The notes beneath the pieces are model-generated. The model had not been told where the DNA came from and made no database searches. It saw only the letters and a program-made list of their open reading frames with translations. DNA of 64,000 nt from Pinirhizobacter soli. GTDB lineage: Bacteria; Pseudomonadota; Gammaproteobacteria; Xanthomonadales; Rhodanobacteraceae. The stretch covers positions 62,001-126,000 of the forward strand of contig NZ_JADZLQ010000005.1 in assembly GCF_015905305.1 (NCBI RefSeq), given 5' to 3'. Of this stretch, positions 40,800 through 49,902 are shown one piece after another. How positions within the stretch are numbered: position 1 is the first letter of the stretch; each line of letters opens with the position of its first letter. The position numbers and the translations under genes were made by a program.

Positions 40800-40818
40800 A
40801 AGGTTTGGACGTCCAAAC
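40782..40818. promoter_or_regulatory. Two adjacent dyads at the gltB promoter
   Basis: TTTGACGC-GCT-GCGTCAAA (40782-40800) and, two bases on, the perfect 16-bp palindrome GTTTGGACGTCCAAAC (40803-40818). The first covers the -35 and spacer of the gltB promoter, the second lies just upstream of it. The regulator is not identifiable from the motif. The GACGTC core is shared with MetJ boxes, but the tandem 8-bp array of MetJ sites is not clear. Confidence 0.55.
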
Positions 40819-40929
40819 GCGTCAGGTGGCGTTAAATCGACGGTAACGCCTGGGCCAATACCCGGTATGGCGTGGCCGCGGTGCCGTGTCATGCTATGGC
40901 GAGACCCGTTCGAAGGACCCGTCGCAAGC

Positions 40930-42087
40930 ATGCGCAAGCCCACATGTGGCGCCCTCTGCCTGGCCCTCGCCCTCGTCCTGACCGCCGCGCCGCCCGTCGC
41001 CGCGCAACGCCAGGTGGGCAGCAAGGCCGAGCAGGCGGAAGCGAAGAAAAAACTCGACGACGTGCGCTCGCGTATTGACGAGGTGACCCGCGAGCAGCGG
41101 GAAACTGCCAACCAGCGCGACAGCGCCAACGCGGCGCTCGCACGGCAGGCCGAAGCGGTGGCGGCCGCGGCGAAAGCCGTGCGCGAAGCCGATGCGGCCC
41201 TGGCCGAGAAGGAACACGACCTTGCCCAGCTGGGCGAGCAGCGCGCGACGATGAAGAAAACCCTCGACCGCCAGCGCGCGGCGCTCGACGACCTGCTGCG
41301 CGCCGCCTATACGCTCGGCCACGGCTCGGACTTGCAGACCTTGATGGGCGATCAGGACGTGGACCGCATCGCCCGCGCCCTGGCTTATTCAAAGTATTTC
41401 CAGCAGGACCGAGTGGCGCGCATCAAGACCCTGCTGGGCGACCTCGCCCGCCTGCAGGACATCGAATCGGCCATCGCCAGCGAACAGGAAGCGCTTAAAG
41501 CCCAGCGCGTCGAGCGCGAGGCCAAGGCCACGTCGCTGGGAAAACAGCGTACCGACCAGCAGAAGCTGGTGGCCGAAGCCAACGCCCGCCTCACCGACCA
41601 GGGCCGGAAGATTGCCGCCCTGAAGCAGGACGAGCAATCGATGAATTCGCTGGTCGAACGCCTCCAGAAGGTGATCGAGGAAGCCCCCGTGGTCTCGGCG
41701 CCCTCGGCGGAGCCCGGCAAGCCTTCGGCGAACATCCGTGGGGACCTGCCCTGGCCCGCCACCGGTGCCGTGCATGCGCACGGCCCGGGGGTTTCCATCG
41801 CCGCCGTCCAGGGGAGCCCCGTACATGCCGTGGCGCGCGGCCGCGTGGTCTACGCCAGCTTCCTGCGTGGCTACGGGATGCTGGTGATCCTGAACCATGG
41901 CGACGGCTGGATGTCCCTCTATGGGAATAACGAAACCCTGCTGCATGGTGTGGGCGATACCGTAGAGGCCGGCCAACCGGTGGGCACGGCGGCATCGCCT
42001 TCGTTGAGCGACGGCGGCGTTTATTTCGAGCTACGGCAGCGCGGCAAGCCGGTGGATCCGGCCAGCTGGCTGTCCAAGCGCAAGTAA
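40930..42087 (+). CDS. envC: EnvC-like murein hydrolase activator (degenerate LytM/M23)
   Basis: 385 residues: signal peptide (to VAAQ), long coiled coil (about 30-265) and a C-terminal LytM-fold domain (about 290-383). The zinc ligands of active M23 peptidases are missing: HxGxD reads GPGVSIAA and YxH reads YGNN. So it should activate amidases, like EnvC, instead of cutting peptidoglycan. In E. coli EnvC is recruited by FtsEX, whose genes are at the left end of this window. ATG 40930 was chosen for its signal peptide; the ribosome-binding site is weak. Confidence 0.88.
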   Translation: MRKPTCGALCLALALVLTAAPPVAAQRQVGSKAEQAEAKKKLDDVRSRIDEVTREQRETANQRDSANAALARQAEAVAAAAKAVREADAALAEKEHDLAQLGEQRATMKKTLDRQRAALDDLLRAAYTLGHGSDLQTLMGDQDVDRIARALAYSKYFQQDRVARIKTLLGDLARLQDIESAIASEQEALKAQRVEREAKATSLGKQRTDQQKLVAEANARLTDQGRKIAALKQDEQSMNSLVERLQKVIEEAPVVSAPSAEPGKPSANIRGDLPWPATGAVHAHGPGVSIAAVQGSPVHAVARGRVVYASFLRGYGMLVILNHGDGWMSLYGNNETLLHGVGDTVEAGQPVGTAASPSLSDGGVYFELRQRGKPVDPASWLSKRK

Positions 42088-42140
42088 CGCGCCGTGCACG
42101 CCTGCCCATTACCATCAGGACCTTGAACCTGGAGATTTGC

Positions 42141-43511
42141 ATGCGTCTTTCCCCGCCCGGCCAGTCCGTCCGCAAGTTCTTGCGCCTGGCCGCGCCTGTG
42201 CTGTTGCTGACCGCCCTCCCCGCGCTGGCCCAGGTACCCCAGCCCGAGGCCCCGGCGGCGGACGCCAGCGCGCTGCCTCCGCCGTCGATGAAGGGCTCGC
42301 CAGCGTCGGCGTCCACCTCCGGCGAGGTATCCCTGGACGACATCCGCAACTTCACCCGCGTCTACCAGATCGTCAAACAGGCCTATGTCGAGAAAGTGGA
42401 CGACAAGACCATCATGAAAGCCGCCATCGGCGGCATGGTCACCGGCCTGGACCCCCACGCCGAATACCTGGACAAGGACGGCCTGGATGAGCTCTCCGAG
42501 GACACCACCGGCCAGTACAGCGGCCTCGGGATCGAGGTCCTGCAGGGTGACGGCGAACTGCGCATCGTGGCGCCGATCGACGACACGCCCGCCTCGCGCG
42601 CCGGCATCAAGCCGGGCGACCTGATCGTCAAAGTCGATGGCATACCGGTGGATCCGCAGAACATCGACGAGGCCTACAAGAAGCTTCGTGGCCCGCCGGG
42701 CAGCAAGATCGTCCTCACCATCCTGCATGAGAAATCCGACAAGCCCATCGACATGCCGCTGGTCCGCGAGCGCATCGCCGTCACCAGCGTCAAGGTGCGC
42801 GAACTGGCACCTGGCTATGCCTACATCCGCGTCTCGCAGTTCCAGGAAGACACCGCGACCGACGTCGAACGGAAGCTTGGCGAACTGATCAAGAAGAATG
42901 GGCCGCAGAAGGGCGCGGTGCTGGATTTGCGCTCAAACCCGGGCGGCCTGCTGACCTCCGCCGTGGGCGTGAGCGACGCCTTCCTGGATTCGGGCGTGAT
43001 CGTCACCACCCGCGGCCGCGTCCCCGATGCGAACCTGCATTTCGACGCCCATCCGGGCGACCTCCTGAACGGCGCGCCGATGGTGGTGCTGGTGGACAAC
43101 GGCACCGCGTCAGCGGCGGAGATCGTGTCCGGCGCCCTGAAGGATCACCATCGCGCGCTGATCATGGGCCGGCGCACCTTCGGCAAGGGCGTGGTGCAAA
43201 CCGTACTGCCCCTCGACGAGGAGCACGCGGTGAAGATCACAACGGCCCGCTACTACACGCCCAATGGCACTTCGATCCAGGCCGAAGGCATCAACCCGGA
43301 CATCACCCTGGCCGACCTCGCCGTCAACAAGAGCGAATCGCCGCCACAGTTGATCGGCTCGGAAGCAGACCTGCCCAACCACCTGGCCAATGAATCTGTG
43401 GCGGCCAAGGCCGCTGCCGACGACGACGATGGCAAGCTCGCCATCGCCGACTTCGCCCTGTCGCAAGCGCTGAACGTGGTGCGCGGGCTTTCCCTCGGGC
43501 GGCCGCACTAA
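42141..43511 (+). CDS. S41 family carboxy-terminal processing peptidase (CtpA type)
   Basis: 456-residue periplasmic protease. Signal peptide ends in PALAQ. A PDZ domain lies at about 115-200 (GLGIEV, IDDTPASRAGIKPGDLIVKVDG). The S41 catalytic centre has Ser324 in NGTASAAEIV and Lys349 in FGKGVVQ with Gln353, the standard spacing. ATG 42141 has GGAG seven bases before it. It follows envC by 53 bases, an envC-ctp order known in many proteobacteria and linked to cell-wall remodelling. Confidence 0.92.
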   Translation: MRLSPPGQSVRKFLRLAAPVLLLTALPALAQVPQPEAPAADASALPPPSMKGSPASASTSGEVSLDDIRNFTRVYQIVKQAYVEKVDDKTIMKAAIGGMVTGLDPHAEYLDKDGLDELSEDTTGQYSGLGIEVLQGDGELRIVAPIDDTPASRAGIKPGDLIVKVDGIPVDPQNIDEAYKKLRGPPGSKIVLTILHEKSDKPIDMPLVRERIAVTSVKVRELAPGYAYIRVSQFQEDTATDVERKLGELIKKNGPQKGAVLDLRSNPGGLLTSAVGVSDAFLDSGVIVTTRGRVPDANLHFDAHPGDLLNGAPMVVLVDNGTASAAEIVSGALKDHHRALIMGRRTFGKGVVQTVLPLDEEHAVKITTARYYTPNGTSIQAEGINPDITLADLAVNKSESPPQLIGSEADLPNHLANESVAAKAAADDDDGKLAIADFALSQALNVVRGLSLGRPH

Positions 43512-43526
43512 GGCAAGCCACCGCAT

Positions 43527-43552
43527 GGCGGCGAGTCGCTTCGACCGCCGCC
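43527..43552. terminator. Hairpin between convergent ctpA-like and tatC genes
   Basis: GGCGGC (43527-43532) pairs with GCCGCC (43547-43552); inside, GTCG/CGAC continues around a CTT loop. It fills the 40-base gap between the two stop codons and ends on the tatC stop. No long T tract. Confidence 0.5.
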
Positions 43553-44322
43553 TATTCGCTCTTCTGCAGGTCGGTCGGAGGCTTCAGCAGGAAGCGCACC
43601 GCCAGCAGGCCCACTTCGTACAGCAGGCACATGGGCACGGCCAGCATCACCATCGACAGCAGGTCCGGCGGCGTGATGAATGCCGCGATCGCGAACGCAC
43701 CGACGATGGCATAGCTGCGGAAGCGGGCGAGCTTCTCGGCGTCGACCACGCCCACCGCGGCCAGGATCACCACCGCCACCGGCACCTCGAAGCACAGCCC
43801 GAAGGCTAGGAACATCAGCATGACGAAGTCGAGGTAATGCGTGATGTCCGTCATCATCTCAACACCATCGGGCGTGACGGCGGTAAGGAACTTGAACGCC
43901 GCCGGGAGCACGATGAAATACGCGAAGGCGCAGCCGGCATAGAACAGGAACAGCGCGGCCACCAGCAGCGGCCGGGCCAGGCGTTTCTCGTGCCGGTACA
44001 GGCCCGGGCTTACGAATGCCCACAGCTGGTACAGGATCATCGGCATCGAGATGAACAGCGCCGCCCACAGCGCCAGCTTCAACGGCGTGAAGAACGAGCT
44101 CGCCACTTCGGTGGCGATCAGGTGCGCGCCGGCGGGCAGGCGGGCCACCAGAGGCGCGGCGAGCTCGGTATAGAGGCGATTGGCGATCGGAATCAGCGCC
44201 ATCAAAACCAGGAACAGGGTGACGATGGCCCGGAGCAACCGGGCGCGCAGTTCTACCAGGTGGGAAAACAGGCCTTCCTCGACAGGATCGTCGGTCGACG
44301 GTCCGGGTTCACTTGCTGACAT
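43552..44322 (-). CDS. tatC: Sec-independent protein translocase TatC
   Basis: 256 residues with six membrane segments; binds twin-arginine signal peptides. The family motif HLVELRARLLRAI is at the N-terminus, and PxxF-type FVSPGLYRHEKR follows helix 2. The C-terminal TPPDLLSMVMLAVPMCLLYE is characteristic. The ATG (44322) lies 14 bases inside the tatB 3' end, so translation is coupled. Full tatABC in the standard order. Confidence 0.95.
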   Translation of the reverse strand: MSASEPGPSTDDPVEEGLFSHLVELRARLLRAIVTLFLVLMALIPIANRLYTELAAPLVARLPAGAHLIATEVASSFFTPLKLALWAALFISMPMILYQLWAFVSPGLYRHEKRLARPLLVAALFLFYAGCAFAYFIVLPAAFKFLTAVTPDGVEMMTDITHYLDFVMLMFLAFGLCFEVPVAVVILAAVGVVDAEKLARFRSYAIVGAFAIAAFITPPDLLSMVMLAVPMCLLYEVGLLAVRFLLKPPTDLQKSE

Positions 44323-44761
44323 CGGGGCCTTCCGGATCCATGGGTGCTGCAGGCGAGCTGACATGCGGCGTTTCGGCGCGCGGTGCGTCGACATGCGGCA
44401 CGTCGACAGGCGTATCCGCTGCCTGGGCCGTGTCTTGGCGACCATCGCCGAGCGGCTTGCCACGCATCACGTCGCCAGCCTCGGTAAAGGTACCGCGCAC
44501 CTGCTGGTTGACCTCGCTGACCGTGCTGCGCAGGTCGTCGTGCGGCTGGCGCGCGCGTTCGGCGGCCTCGCGCAGGTTGCGCTTGATTTCCTCGGCCTGG
44601 ACTTCGCGCTCCACTTCGGCACGCACGCTGTCCCAGCCGGTACGCACGCGACGCAACAGGGCGCCCGCGGTGCGGGCGGCATGGGGAAGCTTTTCCGGGC
44701 CCAGCACGATCAGCGCGATGATGGCCAGCAGGAGCAGCTTGCCGAAGCTGATCTCGATCAT
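44309..44761 (-). CDS. tatB: Sec-independent protein translocase TatB
   Basis: 150 residues: N-terminal membrane helix starting MIEISFGKLLLLAIIALIVL with the GPEKLP hinge, then an amphipathic helix and a long acidic/Pro-rich tail of low conservation. The Glu in position 3 (rather than the TatA pattern) and the GPE hinge mark it as TatB. It lies 15 bases after tatA. Confidence 0.94.
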   Translation of the reverse strand: MIEISFGKLLLLAIIALIVLGPEKLPHAARTAGALLRRVRTGWDSVRAEVEREVQAEEIKRNLREAAERARQPHDDLRSTVSEVNQQVRGTFTEAGDVMRGKPLGDGRQDTAQAADTPVDVPHVDAPRAETPHVSSPAAPMDPEGPDVSK

Positions 44762-44776
44762 GACGGAGTGACGAGG

Positions 44777-45034
44777 TTAGTTCGGGCGGTCGCGCTCGGC
44801 GCGCGCCGCATCGGCGGCGGCCTTGGCGGCGTCGGCTGACGGCGGTGCGTGCTCGGCCGGCGGATCGGCGCGCAGCTGCTCGGCAGCCTGGCGCTTGGCT
44901 TCTTCATCGCCATCGAGGCCTTTCTTGAAATCGCGGACGGCGCCGCCGAGGTCCGAGCCGATGTTGCGCAGCTTCTTGGTGCCGAAGATCAGCACGACGA
45001 CGACGACCAGCAAGACGATATGGATGGTGCTCAT
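44777..45034 (-). CDS. tatA: Sec-independent protein translocase TatA
   Basis: 85 residues, pore-forming Tat subunit. One membrane helix ([16 protein letters not shown]), [24 protein letters not shown] amphipathic helix region, charged Ala-rich tail. ATG 45034 has GAGG upstream; the 15 residues before it in the open frame were rejected. First gene of tatABC. Confidence 0.95.
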   Translation of the reverse strand: MSTIHIVLLVVVVVLIFGTKKLRNIGSDLGGAVRDFKKGLDGDEEAKRQAAEQLRADPPAEHAPPSADAAKAAADAARAERDRPN

Positions 45035-45097
45035 GGGACAAACCTCGATGACGGCGGGCCCGCGAAGCGGCGCGGGCAACGCTCGAAAGTATGACGA

Positions 45098-45784
45098 TTA
45101 GCGCTGAGTGTACTCTTCCAGCCTGTCGCGGAAATCGACAATCGGTGTAGGCACATTCTGAACTCCGCCTTCGAAAATCCTACGTGGCGTCACGCCGCTG
45201 CCGTAAATAGCTGTATTTGCATCGTAATCGATGCGCAGCGCGGAGCCGTCCAGGGCGACGCCGGCGAACAGGCCGCGCGAACGCGAGTAAGAATAGATCT
45301 CGGCCTTCATCTGGCTGTCCGTGGCCGCGGTGGCGGTACGGCCGACCGGCCCGGCGGCCGCCGAGGCGTCCGCGCCCAGAGTGAACTTGCCGTTGACAAT
45401 GGAATCCACGCCGCGCTGGGTACGGAAGACCAGGATCACGTCGGTGGAGGAAATGCCTGCCTGGAAACCCACGCTGCCACCGGTGAGAGTCACGAAGCTG
45501 GGGTTCGACCAGGTGCCGTCCGCACCCTTGACCGAGATCAGGCCTTCGCCACGGCGGCCACCGAAGACCAGGCCCGCCTTGACCATGTCAGGGATGACGG
45601 CAATCGCGTGGGCGTCGCGAAGCAGGTCGGTGGGAATGCCCTTGTCGGGCGCCTCCATGATTTCCTTCAGCACGCGTACGGCATTGCGTGCACGGACGTC
45701 CGGTGGGTCTTCGGCATGTACGGCGGCGAAGGGCGCCGCGACGAGTGCTAGGACGACAAGGAAACGGGCGAACGGCTTGACCAT
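45098..45784 (-). CDS. SYLF/YSC84 domain lipid-binding protein
   Basis: 228 residues: signal peptide ending in AVHAE, then a SYLF domain. Typical stretches are AHAIAVIPDMVKAGLVFGGRRGEGLISV, GGSVGFQAGISSTDVILVF and YSYSRSRGLFAGVALDGSALRIDYDAN. SYLF proteins of eukaryotes bind phosphoinositides and actin; bacterial ones are exported and poorly understood. ATG 45784 has AAAGGAG upstream; the frame is open to 46444 but that part overlaps hemH. Divergent from hemH. Confidence 0.9.
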   Translation of the reverse strand: MVKPFARFLVVLALVAAPFAAVHAEDPPDVRARNAVRVLKEIMEAPDKGIPTDLLRDAHAIAVIPDMVKAGLVFGGRRGEGLISVKGADGTWSNPSFVTLTGGSVGFQAGISSTDVILVFRTQRGVDSIVNGKFTLGADASAAAGPVGRTATAATDSQMKAEIYSYSRSRGLFAGVALDGSALRIDYDANTAIYGSGVTPRRIFEGGVQNVPTPIVDFRDRLEEYTQR

Positions 45785-45895
45785 GGGGATGGAACTCCTT
45801 TGCGGGGCGGCGTGAGGCGGGTGCGGCATCGGGCTGCACGGTCTGCACCAAGTCGCTATGGCAGACTGCACTGTCCCAAAGCAGGCCCGAGCCTC

Positions 45896-46942
45896 ATGCC
45901 AGGCAGCAATAACTATACCGGCCTTGCCGCCGATTCCTACGCCACCGCGCCGGCGATCGGCGTGCTGCTGGTTAATCTTGGTACACCTGCCGCGCCCACG
46001 GCGGCGGCGGTGCGTCCCTACCTGGCCCAGTTCCTCGGCGATCGGCGGGTGATCGAATACCCCCGGCTGCTTTGGCTGGCCATCCTGCACGGGGTGATCC
46101 TCCGTATTCGGCCTCGGCGTGCGGCGCATGCCTACAGCCGCATCTGGACGGCGCAGGGCTCGCCCCTGCGCGTGCTGAGCGAAGCCTTGGCCGCGCGCGT
46201 GGCGGCGCGGCTGGCCAGCATGCGGCCTGGTCCGGTTCGGGTGGAACTGGCCATGCGCTACGGTGCGCCCGAAGTTTTCCAGACCATCGTGCGGATGCAG
46301 CGCGAGGGCGTGCGCCGGCTGCTGGTGCTGCCGCTGTACCCGCAGTACTCGGCCACCTCCACAGGGTCCGTGCTCGATGCCATCGCCGACAGCGTCAAAC
46401 GCCTGCGCTGGCCGCCAGAACTGCGCACGATCAACGATTATCACGACCGCTCGGGCTACATCACCGCACTAGCCGACAGCGTGCGCGCACATTGGGCTCA
46501 GCATGGCCGCGGCGAAATGCTATTGCTGAGTTTCCACGGCATTCCCGAACGTTACGTCAACAACGGCGATCCCTACTACGACCAGTGCATGGTCACCGCG
46601 CGCCTCCTGCGCCAGGCGCTGGGCCTGGGCGACGTTGATGCCATCATCAGCTTCCAGTCGCGCGTGGGTCGTGAGCGCTGGCTGCACCCCTATACCGACG
46701 AAACCGTGCGCGAACTCGGCCGCCGGGGCGTCAAGCGCTTGGATGTGATCAGCCCCGGATTTGCCGTGGATTGCCTGGAAACGCTGGAGGAAATCGCCAT
46801 GCAGAACGCGGAGTTCTTCCGCGAGGCAGGCGGCGGCACGCTCAGCTACATCCCCTGCCTCAACGACGGCGATGCCCACGCCACGATGCTTTCGGAGCTG
46901 GTGGTGCAGCACCTGCAAGGCTGGCCGGAAGCGAACGCATGA
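45896..46942 (+). CDS. hemH: Ferrochelatase
   Basis: Inserts Fe(II) into protoporphyrin IX, the last step of protohaem synthesis. 348 residues. The metal-site His214 is in LLSFHGIPERYV; VLLVNLGTP at the N-terminus and PGFAVDCLETLEEI near the end are family signatures. No Fe-S cluster cysteines at the C-terminus. The start at 45896 has a weak ribosome-binding site. Stop and the next start overlap (ATGA). The product feeds CtaB/CtaA just downstream. Confidence 0.95.
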   Translation: MPGSNNYTGLAADSYATAPAIGVLLVNLGTPAAPTAAAVRPYLAQFLGDRRVIEYPRLLWLAILHGVILRIRPRRAAHAYSRIWTAQGSPLRVLSEALAARVAARLASMRPGPVRVELAMRYGAPEVFQTIVRMQREGVRRLLVLPLYPQYSATSTGSVLDAIADSVKRLRWPPELRTINDYHDRSGYITALADSVRAHWAQHGRGEMLLLSFHGIPERYVNNGDPYYDQCMVTARLLRQALGLGDVDAIISFQSRVGRERWLHPYTDETVRELGRRGVKRLDVISPGFAVDCLETLEEIAMQNAEFFREAGGGTLSYIPCLNDGDAHATMLSELVVQHLQGWPEANA

Positions 46943-47775
46943 GCGAACTGACCATCGACATCCCGGGGTTGCAGCTTGCAGCGCAGGCCTGGGGCGACGA
47001 AAACCTTCCGCCGCTGCTGGCCCTGCATGGCTGGCTGGACAACAGCGCCAGCTTCGAGCGGCTAGCGCCGTTGCTGTCGCAACGCTACCGCCTGATCGCG
47101 CTGGACCTGCCCGGCCATGGCGCCTCGGCCCACCTGCCACCGGGCCTGCCCTACCACTATGTGGATTATGTCCGCGCCGCCATCGCCGCCGCCGATGCGC
47201 TGCGCCTGGATCGCTTCAGCCTGCTCGGCCACTCGCTGGGTGCGGGCATCGCCAGCCTCGCGGCCGCGGCCGTGCCCACGCGTGTGCGGGAACTGTTGCT
47301 GGTGGAAGGCCTGGGAGCGATGGCCGACGACGGCTCGCGGACGCTTGAGCGTTTCCGCGAGGGCCTGACTGCGCTGCAGGAACGCCCGCGCAGCCTGCGC
47401 GTCTTCAGCGACATGGACGACGCCATCGCGGCACGGGTGGCCGTGAGCAAGACGCCGGCGGAACTGGTGCAGGGGATGGTGACCCGGAGCCTGGCCAAAG
47501 TCCCTGGCGGATACAGCTGGCGCAGCGACCCGCGCCTTGCCTCATCCACCCCGATCCGCCTGGCCGAAACCCAGGTGATGTCCCTGCTGCTGGGCATCGA
47601 GGCCCCCACCCGCCTGCTGCTGGCCGACCCCGCCATGCCGTACATGGAAACGGAAACCATCCAGGCCCGCATCGATTGCGTGGCGGATATCACCGTGGAG
47701 CGGATGTCCGGAGGGCACCACCTGCATCTGGAGAAACCCGCCGAAGTGGCGGCCTTCTTCCTGCAAAAGAATTAG
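46939..47775 (+). CDS. Alpha/beta hydrolase
   Basis: 278 residues of the alpha/beta-hydrolase fold without signal peptide. The oxyanion strand is ALHGWLDN, the nucleophile Ser99 is in LLGHSLGAG, and a candidate catalytic His is in SGGHHLHLEKP near the C-terminus. Sequence style is that of the MhpC/serine hydrolase-like group (esterase or C-C hydrolase). It is coupled to hemH by an ATGA overlap. A palindromic repeat lies immediately downstream. Substrate unknown. Confidence 0.87.
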   Translation: MSELTIDIPGLQLAAQAWGDENLPPLLALHGWLDNSASFERLAPLLSQRYRLIALDLPGHGASAHLPPGLPYHYVDYVRAAIAAADALRLDRFSLLGHSLGAGIASLAAAAVPTRVRELLLVEGLGAMADDGSRTLERFREGLTALQERPRSLRVFSDMDDAIAARVAVSKTPAELVQGMVTRSLAKVPGGYSWRSDPRLASSTPIRLAETQVMSLLLGIEAPTRLLLADPAMPYMETETIQARIDCVADITVERMSGGHHLHLEKPAEVAAFFLQKN

Positions 47776-47789
47776 CCCGCGCGTTGGCC

Positions 47790-47816
47790 GGGGTCAGAGT
47801 CAATGACTCTGACCCC
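47790..47816. repeat. GGGGTCAGAGT palindrome, copy 3
   Basis: 13-bp perfect arms (half-site GGGGTCAGAGTCA) around a single A, 27 bp. It occupies the 53-base gap between the convergent hydrolase and ctaB genes. Same half-site as the copies at 26957 and 33930. Confidence 0.85.
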
Positions 47817-47828
47817 CAATCAGCCACT

Positions 47829-48752
47829 TCAGGACCCGACCGTGATTTCCATGACGGTCCGCGGCGCCACCAGGTAGTGGTCCACCAGCAGGAAGGCGAA
47901 CAACGCCATCAGGTAGACGATGGAGAAGTTGAATACCTTCATCGAGAACAGCTCATCCGGCGGGTTCAACAGGCGCACCGCGTAATACAGGAACCCCGCC
48001 CCCAGCACCACCGCGCCGCCCAGGTACAACAGCCCGCTGTAGTGCATCAGGTACGGCAGCATCGTCACCAGGAACAACAGGATGGTGTAGAAAAGCACGT
48101 GCCAACGCGTGTACACCACCCCGTGCGTCACCGGCAACATCGGCACCTGGGCCCGGGAATAATCCTCGCGGCGGAAAATCGCCAGCGCCCAGAAATGCGG
48201 CGGCGTCCACACGAAGATGATCAAACACAACTGCAGCGCGAACGGATGCAGTTCGCCCGTGACCGACGTCCAGCCCAGCACCGGCGGAATCGCACCGGCC
48301 AGCCCGCCGATCACGATGTTCTGCGGCGTGGCGCGCTTCAGGTAGGCGGTGTAGACCACGGCGTAGCCGATCAGGCCGCCGAAGGTGAGCACCGCGGTGA
48401 GCGTGTTCACCAGCAGCACCAGCACCAGCATCGACAACACGCCCAGCCCCAGGGCAAAGACAAACACCTGCCGCGGGGAAAGATGCCCCGTCGCCAGCGG
48501 CCGGTGCGCGGTGCGCGCCATCACCTTGTCGATGCGCTGGTCGATCAGGTGGTTGAAGGCTGCCGCCGATGCCGAGGCCAGCCAGATGCCCAGCGTGCCG
48601 AACACCAGCGCGCGCCAGGGCGGAAGGCCCATGGGGAAGCCCGGCGCGATGCCCGGCACCAGGAACATGCCGATGACGGCGCAGAACACCAGCAATGCCA
48701 CGACGCGCGGCTTGGTGAGCTCGAGGTATTCGCCGAAGGTCGACTTGGCCAC
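47829..48752 (-). CDS. ctaB: Protohaem IX farnesyltransferase (haem O synthase)
   Basis: UbiA-type membrane prenyltransferase of 307 residues with about nine membrane segments; converts haem B to haem O. The aspartate motif [19 protein letters not shown] and the second loop with [24 protein letters not shown] are characteristic. GTG start at 48752 ([12 protein letters not shown]) is one base after the ctaA stop. Part of the oxidase assembly operon. Confidence 0.94.
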   Translation of the reverse strand: MAKSTFGEYLELTKPRVVALLVFCAVIGMFLVPGIAPGFPMGLPPWRALVFGTLGIWLASASAAAFNHLIDQRIDKVMARTAHRPLATGHLSPRQVFVFALGLGVLSMLVLVLLVNTLTAVLTFGGLIGYAVVYTAYLKRATPQNIVIGGLAGAIPPVLGWTSVTGELHPFALQLCLIIFVWTPPHFWALAIFRREDYSRAQVPMLPVTHGVVYTRWHVLFYTILLFLVTMLPYLMHYSGLLYLGGAVVLGAGFLYYAVRLLNPPDELFSMKVFNFSIVYLMALFAFLLVDHYLVAPRTVMEITVGS

Positions 48753-48753
48753 G

Positions 48754-49902
48754 TCAGGTTCCCGGTTCAATCGATCGCAGCTGCGTGCGCGAGAGCGACA
48801 CCAGCAGGGTAAATAGCAGCAGCGCCGCCACGCCATTGTGCGCGGTTGCGACGGGGAGCGGCAGTCCCAGGTGCACATTGCCGATGCCCAGCGCCACCTG
48901 CGCCAACAGCACCACGCCCACCGCGATGCCGGCGCCGCGCAGCCCCGCGCGGGCGAGCCTGTGCGACAGCCAGGCAAGGTAACAGAACACCACCAGCGCG
49001 CCGATGCGGTGCGCGATCTGGATCGCGCTGCGCGCGGCCATGTCCAGCACGCCGCCTTCGTAGTTCACACCCACGCCGCGCCACAGCACGAAACCTTCGC
49101 GGAAATCCGTCGCCGGCCACCACTGGCCCTGGCAGGTCGGGAAGTCGGTGCCGCACGCGAGCGCTGCATAGTTGGAACTGGTCCAGCCGCCCAGGGCGAT
49201 CTGGCACACCAGCAACACCATGCCCAGTACCACCAGCTTGCGCAGTGCCGCATGGCGGTCGTCGTCCGAGCCCACGCCGCAGAAACGCAGCGCCGCATAG
49301 GCCAGCAAGCCGAAGGTGGCGATGCCGCCCAAGAGGTGCCCCATGACCACGATCGGTTTGAGCAACAGCGTGACCGTCCACATCCCAAGCATCGCCTGGA
49401 AGATGATCACACCCAGCACCAGCACGCCCACCCGCCACGCATCGGGACGATCCAGCCGCCAGGCCACCAGCAAGGGCAAGGCGATGGCGAGCGCCGACAG
49501 CACCGACGACACCACGTGCTCGCCGTGCATGTACATGCCCACGCCCACCGCGGCGAACACCGCCGACGCCAGCAAGGCGGCGATGGCAAACTTGCGCCGC
49601 CAAGCCGACATCAGCGCGATCGCCAGCACCATCACGCCCAGCGACCCCGCCAGGAAACGGTGCACCTGCTCGCGCCATGCCTTGTGGGTTTCATAGGGAC
49701 GGTCGGGAAAAGCTTCGTTGGCCTGGGCGATCTCGTGCGCATGGCCGGGCCACGTCACCTCGCCATAGCAGGTGGGCCAATCAGGGCAGGACAGTCCCGC
49801 GTTGGACAGGCGCACGAAGGCGCCGAACATCACCACGCAAAAGGCAAAGATGGCTGCGACCACAGCAATGGCGCGCAGGATGCGCAGGCGACGCGACACC
49901 AT
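48754..49902 (-). CDS. ctaA: Haem A synthase CtaA/COX15
   Basis: 382-residue membrane protein with eight predicted helices; oxidises haem O to haem A for cytochrome aa3. The first periplasmic loop carries the cysteine pair C39/C45 ([11 protein letters not shown]), repeated in the second half ([11 protein letters not shown]). Conserved haem-ligand histidines occur in HRFLAG, GHLLGG, AHRIGA and TAHNG. Start overlaps the upstream stop (TAATG). Confidence 0.94.
   Translation of the reverse strand: MVSRRLRILRAIAVVAAIFAFCVVMFGAFVRLSNAGLSCPDWPTCYGEVTWPGHAHEIAQANEAFPDRPYETHKAWREQVHRFLAGSLGVMVLAIALMSAWRRKFAIAALLASAVFAAVGVGMYMHGEHVVSSVLSALAIALPLLVAWRLDRPDAWRVGVLVLGVIIFQAMLGMWTVTLLLKPIVVMGHLLGGIATFGLLAYAALRFCGVGSDDDRHAALRKLVVLGMVLLVCQIALGGWTSSNYAALACGTDFPTCQGQWWPATDFREGFVLWRGVGVNYEGGVLDMAARSAIQIAHRIGALVVFCYLAWLSHRLARAGLRGAGIAVGVVLLAQVALGIGNVHLGLPLPVATAHNGVAALLLFTLLVSLSRTQLRSIEPGT

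Noticed and set aside
40803-40818. MetJ box array
   Set aside because: Only one GACGTC-centred palindrome is clear; MetJ sites are tandem 8-bp repeats, and gltB is not a usual target.
45785-46444. Upstream extension of the SYLF protein opposite hemH
   Set aside because: It lacks a signal peptide at its start, is Arg/His-rich and antisense to the ferrochelatase gene; the internal ATG has AAAGGAG and a signal peptide.
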